Origin: Selenomonadaceae bacterium
GTDB lineage: Bacteria > Bacillota > Negativicutes > Selenomonadales > Selenomonadaceae
NCBI GenBank assembly: GCA_029338835.1
Contig: JAQYBD010000038.1
Span: 1-38,021 of the forward strand
Reading direction: 5' to 3'
Length of the DNA stretch: 38,021 nucleotides
The notes below the pieces were generated by a model, which had not been told where the DNA came from, ran no database searches, and saw only the letters and a program-made list of their open reading frames with translations. Position numbers and translations under genes: made by a program. The stretch's first letter is position 1. Each line of letters begins with the position of its first letter. Shown piece by piece: positions 7,598 to 14,316 of the stretch.

Positions 7598-7612
7598 TTC
7601 CGCTAAGCGGAA
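7598..7612. promoter_or_regulatory. Palindromic operator, M20 hydrolase side
   Basis: TTCCGC-TAA-GCGGAA has the same arms as the site at 7453-7467 with the central triplet inverted, so the two sites are one sequence read on opposite strands. Each lies between a divergent promoter and its first gene. It is the likely binding site of the IclR protein encoded at 3091-3861. Confidence 0.75.
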
Positions 7613-7641
7613 CAACATAGTGACGGCAAGGAGGTTTTTGC

Positions 7642-8889
7642 ATGATATCAGAATCTCGTCTTCAAGAACGGTTTGCCCATATCCTCTCACTCACGACTCC
7701 TGACAGCGGTGCTGGCATTACGCGGCTCGCTTTTACGGAAAGCGACTGGGCTTGCCGCAGCTATCTCCTATCCCTGATGAAAGATGCCGGTCTTTCCTGT
7801 CGCGAAGATGCATTTGGCAATATCATTGCACACCGGAAAGGGAAACAGGAAAATCTGCCAGCTGTCATGTTTGGCTCACATGGCGACAGCGTGCCGCATG
7901 GAGGAAATTTCGATGGTATTGTCGGGATCCTTTCTGCTATTGAAGTCGCAAAAAGTCTGAATGAAGATGGTATACAGACAGATGCTCCTCTGGAAATTGT
8001 CCTGTTCATGTGCGAAGAGTCAAGCCGATTTGGTGCAGCAACGCTCGGCAGTCGCGCCATGCGTGGAAAACTCTCCTCTAGTGATCTGATTCACCTGAAA
8101 GATAAAAATGGCATAACCCTGTACGATGCTTTGCTGACGCGCGGACTTCACCCCGAAGCGATAAAATCTGCACGCTACGACAAACCACTGAAAGCCTTCT
8201 TCGAAGTACATATTGAGCAGGGCCGTGTCCTGGAGAGCATGAAAAAAGAAATTGGTATCGTCACCGGTATTGCCGCACCAACGCGCATAATCCTGCATAT
8301 CCATGGACGTGCAGACCACAGCGGTGCCACCCCCATGGACTTGCGGGCAGACGGGCTCTGTACAGCGGCAGAGATCATCTTAGCCGTAGAGCGCGAAGCC
8401 AAAGCACATACAGATCCACCAGTTGTCGGCACAGTCGGTACGATATCCATCGATCCGGGAGCCATGAACGTCATTCCCGGTGAAGTAACAATCGGCATCG
8501 ACATCCGCAGTATTTCAGCCGAAGCCAAAGCGGACGCTGCGAAACATATCGAAGCATTTGCTCAGGAAACAGCTGCTGCGCGCAAAACTCCCCTTACAAT
8601 TGACCATCTCGGCAACGGCACACCGGCTCCTATCTCCAAAGAAATGGTCTCTTTCCTATCCAGGCTCTGCCAGAACGACAACATTCCCTACATGACGCTT
8701 CCCAGCGGTGCCGGACATGATGCCATGCACTGGACTGATTATACACAGGTCGGTATGCTCTTTATCCCCTGCAAAAACGGCATCAGCCACAACCCACTCG
8801 AAAGCGCCAAGATCAAGGATATCACCAGAGTTGCCCGGCTTTTGCAAAAAGCCGTCCTGGAAGCGTCCCAGGAAAGCTTTCACTTTTAA
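7642..8889 (+). CDS. M20-family zinc hydrolase (N-carbamoyl-L-amino-acid hydrolase / allantoate amidohydrolase type)
   Basis: A 415-residue metallohydrolase that should cleave the linear carbamoyl product of ring opening, releasing CO2 and ammonia. All metal ligands of the HyuC/AllC group are visible: His80 (GSHGDSV), Asp91 (GGNFDG), Glu125/Glu126 (CEESSRFG), His190 (HIEQG) and His359 (SGAGHDAM). The lid/dimerisation domain (about 210-325) has HGRADHSGATPM, Asn276 (GAMNVIPG) and Arg289 (GIDIRS), which bind the substrate carboxylate in relatives. The start has AAGGAGG 8 nt upstream. It is divergent from the MFS operon and followed 47 nt later by the CapA-like gene. HyuC and AllC cannot be told apart here by eye. 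Confidence 0.85.
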   Translation: MISESRLQERFAHILSLTTPDSGAGITRLAFTESDWACRSYLLSLMKDAGLSCREDAFGNIIAHRKGKQENLPAVMFGSHGDSVPHGGNFDGIVGILSAIEVAKSLNEDGIQTDAPLEIVLFMCEESSRFGAATLGSRAMRGKLSSSDLIHLKDKNGITLYDALLTRGLHPEAIKSARYDKPLKAFFEVHIEQGRVLESMKKEIGIVTGIAAPTRIILHIHGRADHSGATPMDLRADGLCTAAEIILAVEREAKAHTDPPVVGTVGTISIDPGAMNVIPGEVTIGIDIRSISAEAKADAAKHIEAFAQETAAARKTPLTIDHLGNGTPAPISKEMVSFLSRLCQNDNIPYMTLPSGAGHDAMHWTDYTQVGMLFIPCKNGISHNPLESAKIKDITRVARLLQKAVLEASQESFHF

Positions 8890-8936
8890 AGAAGGGCACG
8901 GGTATCTGCCTAAGCAATCGGAAAGGATGATCCATT

Positions 8937-10229
8937 ATGGGGAAGACCAGCATCGCCATTACCGGCGACTCATTCATCACACAGCATTTGCCACACGATG
9001 AAGCACGCCAAGCTCTTTCAGACTATCTGCACACGTTTGACGTGCGCTTCACGAATTTCGAGATCCTTCTTCACGACTTTGAAGTCTATCCGGCTCCAGT
9101 CAGCGGCGGCACCTGGGCCTGTGCCCGTCCAGAAGTCCTTGCTGATTTGCAGCACCTCGGTTTCAATATGATGACCTGGGCAAACAACCACATCATTGAC
9201 TGGAATCTCGGAGGTATCCTGACCACGATGCGTCATCTAGATAATGCCCATATCCTGCATGCAGGCGTTGGACGCAACCTGGAAGAAGCTGCCCAGCCGA
9301 AATACCTCGACACACCGGAAGCTCGCGTTGCCATCATCGGCGTGACCTCGACCATGAGTGAATGGGGTATGGCCAGTCAGCCGCGTGCCGATGTACTCGG
9401 ACGTCCCGGTGCCAATGTCCTGCGCTATAAAACGACGCATTTCATTGCTCCAGAGAATTTTGCGGCATTCCAGGCCATGATTGACCAGACTGACGTGAAT
9501 GCCAATCGCAAATTGAACGAAAAAGAAGGCTTTGCCAAGCCGGTCGAAGGTGGCTGTTTCGTAGGGACAATCCGTTTTGAACCGGGAACGCCTGGCACAA
9601 AAACGGAAATGGATGAACGCGACGCACGCCGTATTGCCCGCGCCATTGCAGAAGCCAGGAGACAGGCCGATATTATCCTTGTCAGCCATCATTCTCATGA
9701 ACGCAAGGGCATGGACAAAGAACTCCCCGCAGATTTTGCCCGTGACTTTGCTCACTTCTGCATTGACAATGGTGCCACAGCGTATATCGGCCATGGACCG
9801 CATATCTGGCGCGGCATAGAGCTTTACCAGAATCACCCTATTTTCTATAGCCTAGGCGATTTCATCTTCCAGAACGATTCGGTTGAACGCCAGCCCAGCG
9901 AATTTTATGCACTTTACAACCTTGGCCCCGATGCGACGGTTTCCGATGGGCTTGATGCACGCAGCCACGGCGGCAAGAGCGGACTGGCCGCAGATAAACG
10001 CGTCTTTCAGTCGGCCATTCCCAGCTTCACTGTGGAAAACGGCAAGATTCACACCATCACGCTACGGCCCATCTCCCTGGGCTTCACGAAATCCCGCGGC
10101 CTAAAAGGGCGTCCCTGTTTTGCTTCACCAAATGAAGCGCAAGAAATCCTGCAGCATATCCAGGAACTTTCCGCACCGTATGGCACAAAAGTAGCTATAA
10201 AAGACGGACTCGGCATCATCACCATCTGA
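8937..10229 (+). CDS. CapA-family metallophosphoesterase-like protein
   Basis: A 430-residue protein of the CapA/PgsA (poly-gamma-glutamate synthesis) family, with a calcineurin-like phosphoesterase fold. Family motifs in order: ITGDSFI (7-13), FTNFEI, TWANNHIIDWN (the ANNHxxD motif), VSHHSHERKG, YIGHGPHIWRGIE and YSLGDFIFQND. It has no signal peptide or membrane anchor, unlike capsule-linked CapA proteins, so it is probably cytoplasmic. It is the second and last gene of an operon with the M20 hydrolase, with AAAGGA before the ATG and a strong terminator after it. The context suggests action on an intermediate of the same pathway, but I know of no established role for CapA-like proteins in ureide breakdown, so its function is open. 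Confidence 0.8.
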   Translation: MGKTSIAITGDSFITQHLPHDEARQALSDYLHTFDVRFTNFEILLHDFEVYPAPVSGGTWACARPEVLADLQHLGFNMMTWANNHIIDWNLGGILTTMRHLDNAHILHAGVGRNLEEAAQPKYLDTPEARVAIIGVTSTMSEWGMASQPRADVLGRPGANVLRYKTTHFIAPENFAAFQAMIDQTDVNANRKLNEKEGFAKPVEGGCFVGTIRFEPGTPGTKTEMDERDARRIARAIAEARRQADIILVSHHSHERKGMDKELPADFARDFAHFCIDNGATAYIGHGPHIWRGIELYQNHPIFYSLGDFIFQNDSVERQPSEFYALYNLGPDATVSDGLDARSHGGKSGLAADKRVFQSAIPSFTVENGKIHTITLRPISLGFTKSRGLKGRPCFASPNEAQEILQHIQELSAPYGTKVAIKDGLGIITI

Positions 10230-10250
10230 AAACACTTTACAGTATCCCTC

Positions 10251-10283
10251 ATCCCCTCGGCAGAGATTGCCGAGGGGATTTTG
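10251..10283 (+). terminator. Terminator of the M20/CapA operon
   Basis: ATCCCCTCGGCA (10251-10262) pairs perfectly with TGCCGAGGGGAT (10268-10279) across a 5-nt loop and is followed by TTTT. Confidence 0.85.
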
Positions 10284-10322
10284 ATGTGCAGCTACGTTTC
10301 ATCCTATCACCCTATCACGCAG

Positions 10323-10362
10323 ACAAAAAAAGACTGCACAGTGTGTGGGAAACTGTGCAGTC
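10323..10362 (-). terminator. Terminator of the porin at 10410-11726
   Basis: On the minus strand GACTGCACAGT (10352-10362) pairs perfectly with ACTGTGCAGTC (10332-10342), followed by a run of seven T. Confidence 0.9.
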
Positions 10363-10409
10363 CAGATGTAAGTCATAGGAGGTTTTCAAAAGGGAGCGAG
10401 TAAAAATGA

Positions 10410-11726
10410 TTAGAAGTAGTAGCTCAGACGGCCGTAGAGGACCTTGGCGTTCTTGTCATTCGCGAGCTGCTTGCCGTCGAAGTACCAGACAGCGGCATAC
10501 GTGTTCTTGAACGGTGCGTAGTCCATGCCGAAATCCCAGCCCTTCGTATTGTTGAGGAACGTGTCGTACGTGGAGTTCAGCGCAACGTTCTCACCGAGGT
10601 AACGGTAAGCGGCGTACATACCCCAGCTGCCGGCATTGGCTTTATTGGCACCCTTGTAGGAAAGCTGGACGTTATGAGCCGTCTTGAAGTTGTCGGCTTT
10701 CGTGTTCTCAGCATATGCACCTTCGAGGTTCCAATTGCGGTCGAAGCGGTATGCTGCGCCGAGCGACCAGAGCTGTGCGGAATCCTCACGATCGGCGACA
10801 TCCTTGCTATTGCTATAGGAGTCGACGGCCTTGAACGCATCGCTGCCAAGGTGACGGTAAGCTGCACCGAGCGCGAGTTTATTGGGCGCGTAGTTGAGCA
10901 TGATGCCCTGGTAGTTGGCTGCCTGGTCGTTCTTTGCAGAGACTTTGGACAGAACATCACCGGCATTGTCAAGAGTCCAACGGCCGGCTTCGAGCGTCGT
11001 CTTGAGCTGCTTGCCGAAGGTCACGCCTGCACCGCTAAAGTTGCCATCGAAGAGCAAGCCGTTCGTCTCAGTCGAGAAGAATGGCTGCTTGCCGAGACGG
11101 ACCTGGAAGTTCGTGTAATCACCCTGAGCGTATACACGTGAGAGCTTGACGTTGTCCGTCTTATTCGAACCGCCGCTATCGGATGTCATATTCGTCGTGG
11201 CATCGAGACGGCCGACAGCACGCCAGTTGTCATTGATCTCGCCCGTGGCATACAGACGGAAGAGCAGTGTGTCTGTGTTCTGCTTATCTTTGCCTGTGCC
11301 GTTATGGCCCGAAGCCTCGCGGTCCTCTACACGGCGGCTCCAGTAGCGGTAACGGGCCTCGCCGGTCCATTTGACCTTATCGGCATTGCGCTCGAGGTTC
11401 GCGACGCGCACGCCGAGATTGTTGAGTTCGTCAGCAAATTCAGCGGCCAGTTTGTCGATCAGTGCCTTGTCCGAGGACGAGACATCTGTACGTGCCATGG
11501 CCTTTGCGACCATCTGTGCCATTTCGTAACGCGTGATGCTCTGGTTGCCGCGGAAGGTCGTATCGCCATACCCTTCAATCACGCCGTCCTGCGCAAGCTG
11601 CGTCACCGCATCATACGCCCAATGATCGGCAGGTACATCAGAAAAGGGGTTTGCTGCTGCAAACGTCGTGGAAGCGGCGCCAACGAGCAGAGCCGTCGTC
11701 AGGGTGGTTGCCAATGTCTTTCTCAT
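10410..11726 (-). CDS. SLH-domain outer-membrane porin (OmpM/Mep45 type)
   Basis: A 438-residue paralog of the porin at 378-1673. It has a signal peptide (MRKTLATTLTTALLVGAAST, cleavage near TFA-A), one SLH domain (NPFSDVPADHWAYDAVTQLA, then GVIEGYGD), a short coiled coil ending NLERNADKVKW, and a beta barrel ending LSYYF. The first 130 residues are nearly identical to the other copy, while the barrel loops (for example SRRVEDREASGHNGTGKDKQ) have diverged. This suggests different pore or surface properties with a shared anchoring module. AAAGGAG lies 6 nt before the ATG. It has its own promoter, conserved leader motif and strong terminator, so it is monocistronic. Confidence 0.9.
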   Translation of the reverse strand: MRKTLATTLTTALLVGAASTTFAAANPFSDVPADHWAYDAVTQLAQDGVIEGYGDTTFRGNQSITRYEMAQMVAKAMARTDVSSSDKALIDKLAAEFADELNNLGVRVANLERNADKVKWTGEARYRYWSRRVEDREASGHNGTGKDKQNTDTLLFRLYATGEINDNWRAVGRLDATTNMTSDSGGSNKTDNVKLSRVYAQGDYTNFQVRLGKQPFFSTETNGLLFDGNFSGAGVTFGKQLKTTLEAGRWTLDNAGDVLSKVSAKNDQAANYQGIMLNYAPNKLALGAAYRHLGSDAFKAVDSYSNSKDVADREDSAQLWSLGAAYRFDRNWNLEGAYAENTKADNFKTAHNVQLSYKGANKANAGSWGMYAAYRYLGENVALNSTYDTFLNNTKGWDFGMDYAPFKNTYAAVWYFDGKQLANDKNAKVLYGRLSYYF

Positions 11727-11798
11727 GTGGACTACTCCTTTGCTTTGCTTTGTAAACCTGATATCTTTCTCACCGCTTTCCGCATCCGGTCATGAGCT

Positions 11799-11816
11799 GA
11801 GTTTCCTTGTTCCCTC
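11799..11816 (-). promoter_or_regulatory. Conserved porin-leader motif, copy 3
   Basis: The minus strand reads GAGGGAACAAGGAAACTC, a gap-free 15/18 match to the identical motifs at 160-177 and 1779-1796. It lies about 32 nt after the predicted transcription start and 73 nt before the start codon. Confidence 0.5.
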
Positions 11817-11854
11817 TTGGCTCTGCCGTAATCCATCCTGCAGCGATTGAGTTT

Positions 11855-11883
11855 ATTGTATCATCTTTTAAATTTTCTGGCAA
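11855..11883 (-). promoter_or_regulatory. Promoter of the porin at 10410-11726
   Basis: On the minus strand TTGCCA (11878-11883) and TACAAT (11855-11860) are separated by 17 bp. This closely matches the promoter of the first porin (TTGCAA-17-TACAAT). The start near 11848 gives a leader of about 120 nt. Confidence 0.75.
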
Positions 11884-11932
11884 TACTTTTTCTAATTTTT
11901 TTCTAAAATTTGTTCTCTCAGCAAATACACAA

Positions 11933-11965
11933 CAAAAAAGGCCTCCCCGAAGGAAGACCTTTTTC
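11933..11965. terminator. Terminator of the truncated porin, probably bidirectional
   Basis: On the minus strand AAGGTCTTCC and GGGAGGCCTT pair around a TTCG loop and are followed by a T run; A runs on the other side would give T on the opposite strand. Confidence 0.75.
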
Positions 11966-12005
11966 CATATACTTGCTTGTCGCTTTGAAAACTGTCCGGC
12001 AGCAA

Positions 12006-12979
12006 TCAGAAGAAGAAGCTGACGCGGCCGAAGAGCGTCTTGGCGTCGCGATCCGTAGCAAGATCCTTGCCGTCGAAGTACTCGATAGCCGTGTAGACGT
12101 TCGTGAACGGAACATAGCTTGCGCCGACTTCCCAGCCCTTCTCGTTGAGATGAGCCGTGTGTGCCGTATCATACGTCGGCATGAGTGCGACGTTCTGGCC
12201 AAGATAACGGTAAGCGGCATAAGCGCCCCACGTACCCTTGTTGGCGATATCCGTACCCTTGTAGGAGAGCTGGATGCTATGAGCCGTATCGTAGTTGTCG
12301 GCTTCCGTGTTCTGAGCGAAAGAACCGAAGAGATCCCAGTTGTGATCGAACTTGTAGCCAGCACCGACGGACCAGATGTTGGCATCATCCGAAGCGGAGC
12401 CGTTACGATACCCTTCAACATTCTTGAACGCATTGCTGTTGAAGTGACGATAGGAAGCGCCGAGGCGGAGCTTGTTCGGGCCGTAGTTCAGTTCAGCACC
12501 CTGATAGCTTGCTGCATGATCTTTGTGATCTTTATCGAGGTTCTTGTATTCGTGAGAATCCTCATCATAGCCGCTGATGTGGCCATTGGCATTCTCGAGG
12601 TTCCAGCGGCCAGCTTCGAGCGTGACCTTGAGGTCTTTGCCGAAACCAACCTGGGCGCCGGAGAAGTAATCATCGACGACGAGGCCGTCATCAGCCGTGG
12701 AGTACAACGGCATCTTGCCGAGTTTGACGTCGAAGTTGCCATACTGGCCGTCTGCATAGACATACGTCAGTTTGACATTGCCGTCATCGCCGGCATCCTT
12801 TGCCATGTCCGTCTTGGCCGTCAGACGAGCCTTGACATGCCAGTTGTTGTTGATTTCAGCCGTCGGATAGAGACGGAACTGCAGTTTGTCGGCATTGTCC
12901 TTCTTCTGGGAGCCATCAGCCTGCTCATCGCGCGTACTCGTGTAGGTGTAACGAGCCTCGCCCGTCCATCCGGTACGAA
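12006..12979 (-). pseudogene. 5'-truncated SLH porin (OmpM type), barrel only
   Basis: The open frame encodes about 320 residues of porin barrel and ends in the usual aromatic terminus (VSFFF). It starts abruptly at GWTGEARYTYTSTRD, which aligns to the first barrel strand just after the coiled coil in the intact paralogs (VKWNGEARYTYTSTRD at the same point in the copy at 378-1673). The signal peptide, SLH domain and coiled coil are absent. Reading upstream in frame meets a TAA at about 12995 with no start codon or ribosome binding site between; the first in-frame ATG is at 12806, well inside the barrel. The barrel itself shows no frameshift or stop, so the loss looks recent. A promoter-like sequence lies directly upstream. 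Without a signal peptide it should not reach the outer membrane. Confidence 0.8.
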
Positions 12980-12989
12980 CAAAACGATT

Positions 12990-13018
12990 ATATTAGCACA
13001 CCGTCAGAAGGGATGCAA
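12990..13018 (-). promoter_or_regulatory. Promoter-like sequence directly before the truncated porin
   Basis: On the minus strand TTGCAT (13013-13018) and TAATAT (12990-12995) are separated by 17 bp. The predicted start near 12983 falls within a few bases of the point where porin similarity begins, so leader, start codon and anchoring domain seem to have been removed together. Confidence 0.5.
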
Positions 13019-13091
13019 GGATTCTCATGGAAGATTAATTTTCCACTAACAGTAGGAAAGAAAATCATACGCATTTACGATGGAATTGTGG

Positions 13092-13097
13092 TACAAT
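13092..13097 (+). promoter_or_regulatory. Possible extended -10 promoter reading toward the nitrilase gene
   Basis: TGTGGTACAAT contains a TG-N-TACAAT extended -10 without a good -35. A transcript from here would run antisense through the whole DUF951 gene before reaching the nitrilase start at 13360. No better promoter is seen in the 49 nt between the two genes. Confidence 0.3.
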
Positions 13098-13106
13098 AAG
13101 AACGAT

Positions 13107-13310
13107 TCAATCGTCTGCAGCCGCAGGACGCACGACCTCGCGAACCAGACGCTCGAACTTGGTGCGCGGCATCATGACAAGATGACCGCAACCCTGGCAT
13201 TTCAAGCGGAAATCCATACCAGTACGCAGGATTTCCCACTCATGTGATCCGCAGGGATGCGCTTTCTTCATGCGCACGATATCCCCAACGGCATACGTTG
13301 GCTTCATCAT
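13107..13310 (-). CDS. DUF951 family protein
   Basis: A 67-residue protein of the DUF951 family, beginning MMKPTYAVGDIVRMKKAHPCGSHEWEILR. The family has a conserved KKxHPCG motif and a CxxCG knuckle (KCQGCGHLVMMPR), which suggests a small metal- or nucleic-acid-binding fold; the function is not known. In many Firmicutes the gene sits next to ychF. Here ychF is close, with the nitrilase gene inserted between in the opposite direction. GAAAGGAG lies 7 nt before the first ATG. Its promoter must lie within or beyond the nitrilase 5' region. Confidence 0.88.
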   Translation of the reverse strand: MMKPTYAVGDIVRMKKAHPCGSHEWEILRTGMDFRLKCQGCGHLVMMPRTKFERLVREVVRPAAADD

Positions 13311-13359
13311 ATTACGACTCCTTTCTCAGAGACAGGACAAGCAAAGAGGAGGAACTCCC

Positions 13360-14163
13360 ATGAAAGTCTCCATTTTACAGATGCCGGTCGCCTTCGGGCG
13401 CCCGGAGACAAATATCGCCACGTTGAAAGACATGGTGAAAGACGCCATGCGCGACAAGCCAGATGTACTCGTGCTGCCAGAACTCTGGCGTCTCGGCTTT
13501 TACCCCAGGCCCATTGCCCCGCTTGCCGACCGCGATGGCCGCGAAGCGCGTCAGACGCTTGCGCAGCTTGCGGCTCATTACGGCGTCAACATCGTCGGCG
13601 GCACAGTGGCCAATGTCGTCACCAACAAGCAAGGACCGCATGTCTACAACACCTGCTTCGTCTACGATCGTCTCGGCGATCTCGTGGCGCACTACGATAA
13701 AGTACATCTGTTCTCGCCAAGTGGCGAAGCACAGGATTTCAAGGCGGGCAGCCAGCTCGTCACCTGCGAACTCGACGGAGTGAAATGCGGCATCGCCATC
13801 TGCTATGACCTACGCTTCCCCGAGTTCATCCGGCAGCTGGCCCTCGCTGGCATCGACATCCTGTTCCTGCCCGCCGCCTGGCCAGAAAGCAGGCTGACAC
13901 ACTGGCAGGTCCTGACGCGCGCCCGGGCCATCGAGAACCAGATGTTCGTCGTTGCGGCCAATGAAGCAGGTACGGATGAACAGGGCAATCACCTGGCCGG
14001 GCATTCGGTCATCATCGACCCCTGGGGCGAAATCCTCGCCGAGGCCGATACAGACCAATCCATCCTCACAGCAAACCTGCGTCCCGTACTCTGCCGCCAT
14101 ATCCGCCAGGATATCCCGGTTCGTGCCGACCGCCGCCCCGAACTCTATACGACACAGCAATAA
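13360..14163 (+). CDS. Carbon-nitrogen hydrolase (nitrilase superfamily, Nit2/omega-amidase-like)
   Basis: A 267-residue cytoplasmic amidase of the nitrilase superfamily. The catalytic triad is visible as Glu41 (LVLPELW), Lys114 (HYDKVHLF) and Cys148 (GIAICYDLRFPE). Length and the CYDLRFPE and RARAIENQMFVVAAN motifs fit the omega-amidase/Nit2 branch, which hydrolyses alpha-ketoglutaramate and similar metabolite-repair substrates. The exact substrate cannot be read from sequence. The ATG at 13360 follows AAAGAGGAGG; a longer upstream frame overlaps the divergent DUF951 gene and is not used. A strong terminator follows. Confidence 0.88.
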   Translation: MKVSILQMPVAFGRPETNIATLKDMVKDAMRDKPDVLVLPELWRLGFYPRPIAPLADRDGREARQTLAQLAAHYGVNIVGGTVANVVTNKQGPHVYNTCFVYDRLGDLVAHYDKVHLFSPSGEAQDFKAGSQLVTCELDGVKCGIAICYDLRFPEFIRQLALAGIDILFLPAAWPESRLTHWQVLTRARAIENQMFVVAANEAGTDEQGNHLAGHSVIIDPWGEILAEADTDQSILTANLRPVLCRHIRQDIPVRADRRPELYTTQQ

Positions 14164-14169
14164 AGGCAT

Positions 14170-14209
14170 GAGAAAAGCCGCCTGCATTCAAATCCAGGCG
14201 GCTTTTCTC
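14170..14209 (+). terminator. Terminator of the nitrilase gene
   Basis: GAGAAAAGCCGCCTG (14170-14184) pairs perfectly with CAGGCGGCTTTTCTC (14195-14209); the 3' arm carries the T run. Confidence 0.85.
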
Positions 14210-14215
14210 TTTAGA

Positions 14216-14314
14216 GAAGGCTTCCCCTTTGGGGAAGCTGGCGGCGTCAGCCGACTGAAGGGGTGATTCCCCTTTCGACCCTTACGGGCCACTTTCCCAA
14301 AAGGGGACAGCTTC
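14216..14314. repeat. Palindrome-rich intergenic element (candidate dispersed repeat)
   Basis: About 100 bp between the nitrilase terminator and the ychF stop codon contains CTTCCCC-TTT-GGGGAAG (14221-14237), a GGC-GGCGTCA-GCC hairpin and an outer GAAGCTG (14234-14240)/CAGCTTC (14308-14314) inverted pair. The composition recalls short non-coding repeats with a CTTCCCC...GGGGAAG end that are scattered through Firmicutes genomes. No second copy is in this window, so repeat status is inference. Confidence 0.45.
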
Positions 14315-14316
14315 TA

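Noticed and set aside
14170..14314. CRISPR-like repeats in the nitrilase-ychF gap
   Set aside because: There are hairpins but no direct repeats with regular spacers.
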